A DNA stretch of 64,000 bases from Aquipluma nitroreducens (GTDB taxonomy: Bacteria; Bacteroidota; Bacteroidia; Bacteroidales; Prolixibacteraceae). The position numbers and the translations under genes are program-made. The stretch covers positions 496,001 to 560,000 of the forward strand of contig NZ_AP018694.1 of assembly GCF_009689585.1 (NCBI RefSeq), read 5' to 3'. Shown here one piece after another: positions 25,643 through 32,551 of this stretch (position 1 is the stretch's first letter; each line of letters begins with the position of its first letter). The notes below the pieces were generated by a model that searched no databases, was not told the origin of the DNA, and saw nothing but the letters and a program-made list of their open reading frames with translations.

Positions 25643-26606
25643 CTGTTTTAAAACTTTGGGTATTGTTCATCCATTTCCGGGCAACGGCCTGCCAGGAAAT
25701 TATTTTTTTCATATCTCCCGTCTTCCAGCCCGAGGACTGGTAGTGGGCGTAAAACTTCTGAGCCTCGCTGCGCGGAAACTGGTTCTGTTCAAAAAATTGT
25801 TCGACCTCGGACAAATCCGGAACCTGAAATTTCTCATCCGGAAGATTTTCGGAATTGGTCGTTCGCAGTCGTTTTTGTTTTTTTTCGTTTTCATCAACAT
25901 TTAATTTTTGATTTCCTCTGACTGACTTTTCTTCCTGTTTGTTTTTGTTTAGACTGTTTATAAGAAGTGTATCACTTCCTGTATCACATCCGGTATCAGT
26001 TTTGATACTGGCAGCATCTTTTTTTTTACTTGCGGTACTTCTTCCTGTATCAGTTTCGGTATTGACTGTGATACCGGTATCACTGGCAGTATCGCTTCGT
26101 GTATCACTTTTGGGATTGCTGGAAGTACCGGTATTTCTTCCTGTATCATTTGTTGTATCAGATTTAGTACCGGTATCACTTGTTGTATCCCTTCCTGTAT
26201 CGTTTTCGGTACTGCCTGAAATACCGGTATTTCTTCCGGTATCATTACCGGTATCGGTTGAAGTATTAGTTTTGATACCGGTATCGGTTCTTGTATTTCT
26301 TGGAGTATCAGTTGCAGTATCGAATCTAATACAGGAGACCCGGCTACCTGAGTGGAAGTTGGACGAAGCGGTGTATAAGATATATCCCCAATCAGACAGC
26401 TCTTTTATGCAACGGGCGTACGTGTTGGCAGATCCGATCCGGGACAGTTGCATCATTTCACTTCGGGAAATGACAAACCAATCCCCAAATCGTTCCGCAT
26501 TCCACTGTTGGAACAGTGCAAAATACAGGCTAATGTGATAGGGTGTCATCCGCTGATCTTCAGCCAGCCGGATAAAGAATCCGCTCAGGTGCCTGATGTA
26601 GTTCAT
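25566..26606 (-). CDS. Replication-initiation-like protein with Asp-Thr-rich repeats
   Basis: Residues about 1-90 form a winged-helix-like domain (MTPYHISLYFALFQQWN and FVISRSEMMQLSRIGS), as in element-encoded initiators. Residues about 94-215 are a low-complexity tract with a four-residue period (DTG/DTx), rich in Asp, Thr, Asn and Gly. The end, about 270-330, has the primosomal-type QKFYAHYQSSGWKTGDMKKI and WQAVARKWM pattern. It overlaps the HTH gene start by 4 nt and the DnaC-like gene by 77 nt. The architecture (DNA binding, linker, helicase-interaction tail) fits DnaD/DnaT-like initiators. The replication role is inference from architecture and neighbour. Confidence 0.72.
   Translation of the reverse strand: MNYIRHLSGFFIRLAEDQRMTPYHISLYFALFQQWNAERFGDWFVISRSEMMQLSRIGSANTYARCIKELSDWGYILYTASSNFHSGSRVSCIRFDTATDTPRNTRTDTGIKTNTSTDTGNDTGRNTGISGSTENDTGRDTTSDTGTKSDTTNDTGRNTGTSSNPKSDTRSDTASDTGITVNTETDTGRSTASKKKDAASIKTDTGCDTGSDTLLINSLNKNKQEEKSVRGNQKLNVDENEKKQKRLRTTNSENLPDEKFQVPDLSEVEQFFEQNQFPRSEAQKFYAHYQSSGWKTGDMKKIISWQAVARKWMNNTQSFKTDEREFNQIGTSKHSVTVNKNYAEPL
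25960..26325. repeat. 12-nt-period GTATC repeats inside the initiator-like gene
   Basis: I count 17 copies of GTATC on the plus strand in this stretch, mostly spaced by 12 nt or multiples. There are six copies of TACCGGTAT, two of them extended to the 12-bp palindrome GATACCGGTATC. They encode the Asp-Thr repeats on the minus strand. Repeated palindromic sites inside an initiator gene resemble iterons. Confidence 0.75.
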
Positions 26607-26899
26607 CGTTTCCCGTCGAAACTGAACCTGGGCACATTTTTGTTATCTTCCAGTATTTTACGAATGTCTTCGGAATCATAGAAAAGGATTCCTCCCATTT
26701 TTGTAAACGGAATGGTTCCATTGATCCTCATGTTCTGGAGGGTTCCCGGAGAAATACCAAGCATTTTTTTGACTTCGTAGGATTTGAGCCACTTTTTGGA
26801 TGGCAGACCATGATGCTCTTTCAGCATCTTTCTGAACTCAGTAAGTAATTCGGTTTTGAACTCTCGCAGATCGTCGGTTGTAATAATTTCTGAAGGCAT
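26603..26899 (-). CDS. Excisionase-like helix-turn-helix protein
   Basis: The 98-residue protein has an N-terminal helix and then a MerR/HTH_17-type DNA-binding domain (LKSYEVKKMLGISPGTLQNM, then GTIPFTKMGGILFYDSEDI). Such proteins on Bacteroidota ICEs act as excisionase or transcription factors. The gene overlaps the initiator-like gene by 4 nt, so it heads the replication operon. The shared 21-nt motif lies about 75 nt upstream. Confidence 0.85.
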   Translation of the reverse strand: MPSEIITTDDLREFKTELLTEFRKMLKEHHGLPSKKWLKSYEVKKMLGISPGTLQNMRINGTIPFTKMGGILFYDSEDIRKILEDNKNVPRFSFDGKR

Positions 26900-26974
26900 A
26901 ACTTTTAAATTTAAATTGGTACATTTTGAATAGTCCCAAATTTGAAGCCTTCAAAAATCATTTGTTGTCAATAC

Positions 26975-26996
26975 GAGTTCAGGCGGGGTGTTTTTT
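26975..26996 (-). promoter_or_regulatory. Motif shared upstream of the tra and replication operons, copy 2
   Basis: GAGTTCAGGCGGGGTGTTTT (plus strand), with one change from the copy at 23981. It lies about 75 nt upstream of the HTH gene start. The rest of 26900-27200 is A+T rich with no gene seen. Confidence 0.55.
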
Positions 26997-27200
26997 ATGG
27001 TTAAATAAAAAGAAAAGAATTCACAAGGCAATACAATATTACACTGATAAATAATCAGATATAATACAATTCAAATAGATAATAGAGATATTTTATTCAG
27101 ACAAGAATTTGGAGAGAAATAGCAACATTATATAGCCAACGATATCCAATTGGGAAAGGAATGATATAACAGGGGAAGGGTGGAATTCCTCTGCCGATTT

Positions 27201-27461
27201 TTATATTGTTTTCATTTTTGGATTTTTCGGCTTCCATTCTCCGTTCCTGTATTTTGCCATGCAGTCACGATGGAATTTGCGGAGTTCATCCAGTTCTTCC
27301 TGTGGGATAACTTCAACTAGTTCCATTTGCTTTCGTTCATTCTTCAGTGCATAATAAGGGATGAAGGGGCATCCAGCGATTGGATCGCCAAACGGACATT
27401 CTGAGATTGGGACAAGCAGATCAGCATTTTGGCGAATTTTTTCGGTGTAAAGACTTGACAT
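27201..27461 (-). CDS. Small Cys-motif protein (ECPx6CP family), copy 1
   Basis: The 86-residue protein has the motif ECPFGDPIAGCPF near residue 20 and a later Cys in FHRDCMAKYRNG. A second protein at 39188-39433 shares the ECP-x6-CP spacing and a similar C-terminal Leu/Glu/Arg-rich helix ending in a Cys. Both genes lie beside an rteC copy. Two Cys-Pro pairs suggest a metal site or redox switch. Function unknown. It begins about 40 nt after the terminator of the structured RNA candidate. Confidence 0.65.
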   Translation of the reverse strand: MSSLYTEKIRQNADLLVPISECPFGDPIAGCPFIPYYALKNERKQMELVEVIPQEELDELRKFHRDCMAKYRNGEWKPKNPKMKTI

Positions 27462-27500
27462 GATAAAATTGCTTTGGAGTAATTTATTTGAGCATTATTC

Positions 27501-27520
27501 AAAAAAGTGGCGCAAGCCAC
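27501..27520 (-). terminator. Intrinsic terminator ending the RteR-like RNA
   Basis: On the minus strand GTGGC-TTGC-GCCAC (27520 to 27507) is followed directly by TTTTTT (27506-27501). This is a compact Rho-independent terminator. Confidence 0.8.
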
Positions 27521-27640
27521 AACCAACTGCTTCTAGGTACTGCCAAGCACCCGTACAACAATCAGGAATAGCCCACGCCAAAGCATGAGCGTCATCCATT
27601 TATCCTTGTTGTACTTAAAATTTGGCAGTTTTAGAAGCAA
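27501..27640 (-). ncRNA. Candidate RteR-like small RNA downstream of rteC
   Basis: A long foldback pairs 27529-27561 with 27606-27638: GCTTCTA/TAGAAGC, ACTGCCAA/TTGGCAGT and GTACAACAA/TTGTTGTAC, in matching order with small internal loops. It is followed on the minus strand by a textbook terminator hairpin at 27507-27520 and a T-run. In CTnDOT the small RNA RteR is encoded immediately downstream of rteC and represses the tra operon; this is the same place and strand. RNA identity is inferred from structure and position; the 5' end is unknown. Confidence 0.6.
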
Positions 27641-27642
27641 GA

Positions 27643-27664
27643 ATAAAAAGCCAACGCTTTTTAT
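27643..27664 (-). terminator. Probable rteC terminator
   Basis: ATAAAAAGC (27643-27651) pairs with GCTTTTTAT (27656-27664) around a 4-nt loop. On the minus strand the second arm is T-rich, giving an A-stem-T intrinsic terminator about 117 nt after the rteC stop. A further 8-bp hairpin CATCGGAA/TTCCGATG lies at 27675-27696. Confidence 0.6.
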
Positions 27665-27780
27665 AAGTTTACTTCATCGGAAAATCTATTCCGATGATCA
27701 TTTTCGAATCATTATTCTATCAATTGCAAAGATATAAAACATACCGTAAAAATTAATTTTCGATCATTTTTACTTTTCTG

Positions 27781-28629
27781 TTAAGGAGTTTGAAATTTGT
27801 CATCTTCATCGATCCTGCGTTTCAGAATGGCTTTCAGATGATCCAAAAACTTGGCTTTTTCAACCTTCCGCTGCTTGATTTCTATATAGAATTTGTAAAT
27901 GTCTTTTGTTACATCCACATTGAAAATATACCCCATCGCTTCGGCCAATTCTTTGATCGTAGTATTGCCGTCGTTGACTGCATTCGAAAAATGAATTGAG
28001 TAAAGTATTTCGGCAAAGTCAATTTTATTTCCAGTCCAACGCAGGGTCGACTTAAAGATTTCCGTAGTCTCTTTACCTGAGCTTTCTAGATGTTCCATCT
28101 CTTTTCGGAGATAATCCATCAGCATTTCATTGGATCTGATTGTCGAGAATGTGTGGTCATGCCATGTAAAGAAGTCTTCATCCAACAGGTGTTGGTCTCC
28201 CCGAATTTCCATCGGGATTTCATTGTTTTCACGCACAAAATACTTCTCGTCAAGATGCTTGAAATTGCACTTGTAATACTGGACTTTCGGCTGGTGCTTA
28301 TCCATGTATTCCTTGATTTTGTCCATTTGCTGCTGAAAATACTTCTTCTGCCCTTTTATGTCTATTTCATTACGATTGGACTCAATTTCAAAAACAGCCC
28401 GATAGTATAACAGCTTGCTGTAAACCGCCGGTTTGATCTTCTTGAAAAAGTATATTTCCAACTTCTGGTCGGGAAAACCTTCACTAACCACAAGTTTGCG
28501 CATTCGATCCAGTGCTACCTTGCACTGCCCGACGGCATACTCCAATTGTTCCGGTACGCTTTCCGAAACGTCTTTCATCCGGGACAGGTCATTCTCTAGG
28601 TCCAAGATGATTTCACAACATGCTTCCAT
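27781..28629 (-). CDS. rteC: RteC-family regulator
   Basis: The 282-residue protein matches RteC of Bacteroides tetracycline-element transposons: CEIILDLENDLSRMKD at the start, AVGQCKVALDRMRKLVVSEG near 30-50, IYFFKKIKPAVYSKLLYYRA near 60-80, then YYKCNFKHLDEKYFVR and FFTWHDHTFSTIRSNEML. The C-terminus (about 195-282) has KIDFAEILYSIHFSNAVNDG, a winged-helix-like region. RteC controls excision and, through RteR, transfer in CTnDOT. This copy is full length. No rteA/rteB two-component pair is seen nearby. A truncated paralogue lies at 38435-38955 with the same leader. Confidence 0.92.
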   Translation of the reverse strand: MEACCEIILDLENDLSRMKDVSESVPEQLEYAVGQCKVALDRMRKLVVSEGFPDQKLEIYFFKKIKPAVYSKLLYYRAVFEIESNRNEIDIKGQKKYFQQQMDKIKEYMDKHQPKVQYYKCNFKHLDEKYFVRENNEIPMEIRGDQHLLDEDFFTWHDHTFSTIRSNEMLMDYLRKEMEHLESSGKETTEIFKSTLRWTGNKIDFAEILYSIHFSNAVNDGNTTIKELAEAMGYIFNVDVTKDIYKFYIEIKQRKVEKAKFLDHLKAILKRRIDEDDKFQTP

Positions 28630-28641
28630 AGCTAAAATTTA

Positions 28642-28712
28642 AACTGTTAATATTTGGGCTTCTGTAAAGCCCGTTAATAATTTTCGCCCATCCACCAGAT
28701 TCTATAACAGTT
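28642..28712 (-). promoter_or_regulatory. Conserved rteC leader with hairpin and inverted repeat
   Basis: AACTGTTA (28642-28649) and TAACAGTT (28705-28712) are exact reverse complements. Between them is a hairpin, GGGCTT 28656-28661 with AAGCCC 28667-28672 (5-nt loop). The truncated rteC copy has the same layout with a compensatory change in the stem, which argues for selection on the structure. Confidence 0.65.
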
Positions 28713-28978
28713 CAATTTCCCTAACCTGTAAATGCATTTTATGTTTAATTAGATAGTCAATAAACAATTTAAATTTTCAAGTTTAAGTATGAAAAATGGA
28801 ATAATGTCGTATTTCGTTTTTCGCTCTTCCTTTAAGGTCAAAGGATTTAGCGTTTATGAATACAACAATAAATAGTTCTTATTACTTAATATGATTTCAC
28901 AATACTATTTTTCCTATTGGAAATAGTGGTTATTAAAAGTTTCTTACAACATCGTCAAGCAAAAGATTATTAAATCGT
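28713..28978. other. Spacer between rteC and the first glycan locus
   Basis: A+T rich, no gene seen. A bulged hairpin at 28904-28927 (ACTATTTTTCC / GGAAATAGT) about 50 nt past the DUF1080 gene could end its transcript, but it lacks a T-run on the minus strand. Confidence 0.4.
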
Positions 28979-29791
28979 TCAAAACAGGGGATGAATCTTA
29001 ATGTTTCGGAACCACACGTCATTTCCATGGTCCTGCAGAGCGATTATACCTTCTTTGTTAACATTTGTCCAATCGGGATTAAGCCGTGGAAACTTCGAGC
29101 CTCTTACGAGTTCATTCCATTCGGGTGTCCATAAATGGTATTCGACAACTACTTCACCATTCATTTTATGAATTACCGTTCCCTGATAACAGATAATTTC
29201 GACACTGTTCCATTCTCCTGCTGGTTTTGCGTTTTGAGGATTAGCGGAAATCAGGTCATATAACGAACCTGCTTTACGGTTGCCGTCTTTCCCCAACAAC
29301 GCATCTGGGTGTCGATCATTGTCTAGTACTTGCATCTCAGGAGCTGTTTTGTAAATAGGCCAGCCTTTAACTTCTTTTCCCAGATAGAAAATGCCTGAGT
29401 TTCCACCTTCTGAGATTTTCCACTCCAGCTTCAGATCAAAATTGGAAAACATTTGTTTGTCATAAAGGATGTCACCACCGTTGGCAGCACCCGGCTCACC
29501 TCTTCCGGATGCCTGGCATTTCAGACAACCGTCTTCGATAACCCATCCTGAAGGGAAATCGGGTCTGTTGTTTCCTCTCCATCCTTCGCTGGTGGAACCA
29601 TTGAACATCAGTATCCAACCCTGAGCTTTTTCATCTTCAGTTAGTGAATTCAACAAACCAATTTCAGCATTAGCGCTTTTTAGTGTGTCTGTTCCAACTG
29701 CTTTTACCAGATCGACTTTTGTAGACTGTATTTTGAAACTGGCGAACAAGAAAGCTGTTGCCAATAGTATTAAAATTGTACTTTTATTCAT
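28979..29791 (-). CDS. Exported DUF1080 (3-keto-disaccharide hydrolase-like) protein
   Basis: The 270-residue protein has an N-terminal hydrophobic signal (ILILLATAFLFASFKI) and a single DUF1080 domain, a concanavalin-like fold. Motifs include GWILMFNGSTSEGWRGN, NFDLKLEWKISEGGNSGIFY, EMQVLDNDRHPDA and the end GIIALQDHGNDVWFRNIKI. Family members hydrolyse 3-keto-glycosides or bind glycans and act in the periplasm or outside. It is the last gene of the first SusCD locus, 36 nt after the PHP gene. The exact substrate is not readable from sequence. Confidence 0.88.
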   Translation of the reverse strand: MNKSTILILLATAFLFASFKIQSTKVDLVKAVGTDTLKSANAEIGLLNSLTEDEKAQGWILMFNGSTSEGWRGNNRPDFPSGWVIEDGCLKCQASGRGEPGAANGGDILYDKQMFSNFDLKLEWKISEGGNSGIFYLGKEVKGWPIYKTAPEMQVLDNDRHPDALLGKDGNRKAGSLYDLISANPQNAKPAGEWNSVEIICYQGTVIHKMNGEVVVEYHLWTPEWNELVRGSKFPRLNPDWTNVNKEGIIALQDHGNDVWFRNIKIHPLF

Positions 29792-29827
29792 TGTTTATTT
29801 ATGTTACTAACAAAATAAGATGCGTTT

Positions 29828-30898
29828 TTAGTCTTTTATGAATGTCAATTTTATTTTTAGTTTCTCGTTTGAACGGATCATGACATTCTCTACCTCATAT
29901 TCGAGTATGGATGTGCTATCGGAAGGAAGTGCGAATATTGCAGATTCCTTGGCTCCAAGCTGAATAGATGCCGAACTTTTATCCTGATTCATAGGGTTTA
30001 ATATGTATGGAATGTCGCTGGTATTCGAGATACTCACAGAAGCATTTCTGCTAATGTCGTGGTGTATTTTCCCAATTTGAATTGATTTCAGGAATAGCTC
30101 TTTGACCAGTTCTTCTTTTCCATAGATCACATTCCTAAAAAAACCAACCGTCCGTCCTGCGATCAATGCTTCTTTGATTCCATCGATAGATCTTTCCCGG
30201 GCAAAGACCAAGGTCATCGGGCGGCGAGCCATGTGCAACTGACTCAGATACAAGGCACTTTCGTTATGAATATCGGTTGCGCTGAATATCGTCATATTTT
30301 TATTTAGTGCCCAATCGAAAGCTCTTGGATAATAATCATTCCAGTTAAAGATTTCAATTCCCTGAAAGAGGTTTTCCCGAAAAAGTTCGTCAAGTTCTTT
30401 ATACCACCATTCGCCGCCATTGGGGACAGCCTCACGGGGATGGTTTAAAATCACAAAAGCCCCTTGTTTATTAGCTTCTTCAATGGCTTTTTTATAATCG
30501 TCATTTGCAATTTTGGTAGCATCTTTAATGAAAAGTGCATTAAAATGTCCTGGCATTTTTTTTGTAATTTCAGTTCCGTGAATAAGCAGAATATCCTTTT
30601 GGGCAGCAATTCCTTTCGCAATGTCATATCCTGCATTGTGATCGACTTTTAGGTAATTGCTGTGTGGGGTATATTCCAAATGGTCGGTAATGGCAATAGC
30701 ATCCAGCCCATCGTTCCAGGCTTCTTCAACTCGTTCTGTTGGCCATACAACCCCATCGGAGAAGGTTGTATGAATATGTAAATCGCATTTTAGAATTCTA
30801 TAGCCGTTAAGGTCAGGAATATAAAAATTCTTCCGGGTTTGGGAATGGGTTACTAATGCTATAAGCATCAGTAGGCATCCAAAGAATGCATTTTTCAT
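29828..30898 (-). CDS. Exported PHP-domain metallophosphoesterase
   Basis: The 356-residue protein has a signal peptide (about 1-19) and a PHP domain. Metal ligands are visible in CDLHIHTTFSDG near residue 40, AIAITDHLEY near 75, an HGTEI motif near 110, FVILNHP near 155 and FSATDIHNE near 215. PHP enzymes remove phosphate from small esters. Being exported and within a SusCD locus, it probably dephosphorylates imported or surface glycans. The C-terminal 110 residues are a beta-rich extension. Confidence 0.87.
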   Translation of the reverse strand: MKNAFFGCLLMLIALVTHSQTRKNFYIPDLNGYRILKCDLHIHTTFSDGVVWPTERVEEAWNDGLDAIAITDHLEYTPHSNYLKVDHNAGYDIAKGIAAQKDILLIHGTEITKKMPGHFNALFIKDATKIANDDYKKAIEEANKQGAFVILNHPREAVPNGGEWWYKELDELFRENLFQGIEIFNWNDYYPRAFDWALNKNMTIFSATDIHNESALYLSQLHMARRPMTLVFARERSIDGIKEALIAGRTVGFFRNVIYGKEELVKELFLKSIQIGKIHHDISRNASVSISNTSDIPYILNPMNQDKSSASIQLGAKESAIFALPSDSTSILEYEVENVMIRSNEKLKIKLTFIKD

Positions 30899-30971
30899 GT
30901 GTTGATAATAAAATGATTGGTGTCAGGGAAAAACTGGCACCAATCGGATTTATAAATTAATGGCATGTTAA

Positions 30972-32528
30972 TTAATTCCAGCCGGAATAATAGACGCTGT
31001 TCGTCATTTTTTTATTGATGTCCAACTCATCGGTTGTAATTGGAAATTTATTGTGTTTTTCCTGATAAGGGGTTCCCTCGCTTTGTGCTGATTTTTCAGG
31101 ATTTAAAGTCGAAACCAATTCTCCCCAACGGATTAAGTCGAAGAAACGGACTTGTTCGCCGCTAAGCTCCAACCTTCTTTCCCGTTTTAATATCGTCATT
31201 GGAGTACTCCCCAAGCTAGTGTATTTCTCTGCTCCTGAACGCTCCCGAACTTGGTTGATCAGGGTCAAGGCTCCTGATGTATTTCCTGTCTGAATCATGC
31301 ATTCAGCCCTCATTAAAAGTACGTCGGCGTACCTAAGCACTCTTGTATTAATTGGGCTACAGGGTTTCCCTTCTTTCTCCTGTGTTTCATACCTTTGATA
31401 TTTCTTCCATGCATAACCTTTTGTTGCAAATGGATATGACTGTTCATTATTAGCAGCCGTTGCACTGTAATACGTTGTGTCGCCACCGCTTGCGGCATTT
31501 CCATAAAAAGTGTAGAATGCCCTTGGATCAACATAACTATGCTCGTTGATGGTGTATTTAAACGATTCAACGCAAGAGTTTGATACATAGACATTAAACC
31601 AATCATTGAACCCATATTCCATGGCGCGTCCGGTGACAGCCTGAGCAACTCCATACTCTTGCGACCCGAACATGTACCAGACAGATCCAGACTTATTGTA
31701 GGCATGTTGCACTTCAAATAATGATTCTACATTGTTGTCGCCAGCCTCAGTATTATTGTCCGAAAACTTAGGGGCTAAAGCATAGCTATAAGGTGTGGTT
31801 GCCAGTTTCGCAAATTCGGCTTCTGCCAGGGCATAACTCTTTTGCCACAAGTAAAGCTGGCCACGTAGAGCAATGGCAGCTCCGCGGGTAACCCGGCCTT
31901 TATTGGCGGTACTCCAAGAGACTGGGAGGTCGGCTTCTGCATCTTTAAGTACTTCCAGAATATAATCGACAACTTCTTGTTCTGTTCCTGCTCGAGCGAA
32001 GTCATTAATAGCCATATCATCAATTGTTTTTCTCAATGGGATCACCCCCCATAACCGATATAGAGTAAAATACGACCATGCTTTTAAGAAGCTTGCCTCA
32101 CCAACGGTATTGTTTTTAACCGTAGTCTCATCGGTTGTGGTGGGCGTAAATTCGTTACTTTTATCAATGGCAATGGTCGAGCGCAAAACAATTCGGTAAA
32201 GGCTTCTCCACAAGTTTTGGATTTCACTGTTTGTTCCGTCGTATGATAATGCAGGCAATTGTCCCATAGAACCCGTTCCAACCATTGCAGGGGCAGCTTT
32301 TGCGTCGTTCCCCAGCATGTCGTGGTAAAAATACCATTCCCTTGCAAATAACCCGATTTGATAAAATCCGCAATAAGCGGCTACAACAGATTCCTGGAGT
32401 TGGCTTGCTGTTGTGAAATAGCTGTCTTCCGTATAACTATTTTGATTTTCTAAGTTCAAAAAATCTTCATTACATCCTATTATTCCTAATAAAAGGATTG
32501 CTGTGGCAATAACTATTTTGTGTCTCAT
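30972..32528 (-). CDS. SusD/RagB-family glycan-binding lipoprotein
   Basis: The 518-residue protein starts with a lipoprotein signal (lipobox LGIIGC, Cys near 19) and NEDFLNLENQNSYTEDSYF, the SusD N-terminus. A TPR-like region around 180-250 contains RGAAIALRGQLYLWQKSYAL. The SusD end RVLRYADVLLMRAECMIQTG, then RERRLELSGEQVRFFDLIRWG, is present. It caps the SusC transporter and binds the glycan at the cell surface. It lies 23 nt after SusC, the normal pairing. Confidence 0.95.
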   Translation of the reverse strand: MRHKIVIATAILLLGIIGCNEDFLNLENQNSYTEDSYFTTASQLQESVVAAYCGFYQIGLFAREWYFYHDMLGNDAKAAPAMVGTGSMGQLPALSYDGTNSEIQNLWRSLYRIVLRSTIAIDKSNEFTPTTTDETTVKNNTVGEASFLKAWSYFTLYRLWGVIPLRKTIDDMAINDFARAGTEQEVVDYILEVLKDAEADLPVSWSTANKGRVTRGAAIALRGQLYLWQKSYALAEAEFAKLATTPYSYALAPKFSDNNTEAGDNNVESLFEVQHAYNKSGSVWYMFGSQEYGVAQAVTGRAMEYGFNDWFNVYVSNSCVESFKYTINEHSYVDPRAFYTFYGNAASGGDTTYYSATAANNEQSYPFATKGYAWKKYQRYETQEKEGKPCSPINTRVLRYADVLLMRAECMIQTGNTSGALTLINQVRERSGAEKYTSLGSTPMTILKRERRLELSGEQVRFFDLIRWGELVSTLNPEKSAQSEGTPYQEKHNKFPITTDELDINKKMTNSVYYSGWN

Positions 32529-32551
32529 AATACTTGTGTCTAATTTGTGTG

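Noticed and set aside
25960-26325. A possible CRISPR array
   Set aside because: The repeat unit is about 12 nt with no spacers of uniform length, and the stretch is coding; it is an iteron- or linker-type repeat.
25939-26538. A 199-codon plus-strand frame with hydrophobic Pro-Val-Ser repeats resembling a membrane protein
   Set aside because: It is the shadow of the Asp-Thr repeat tract in the initiator-like gene on the minus strand; the repeats alone create the pattern.
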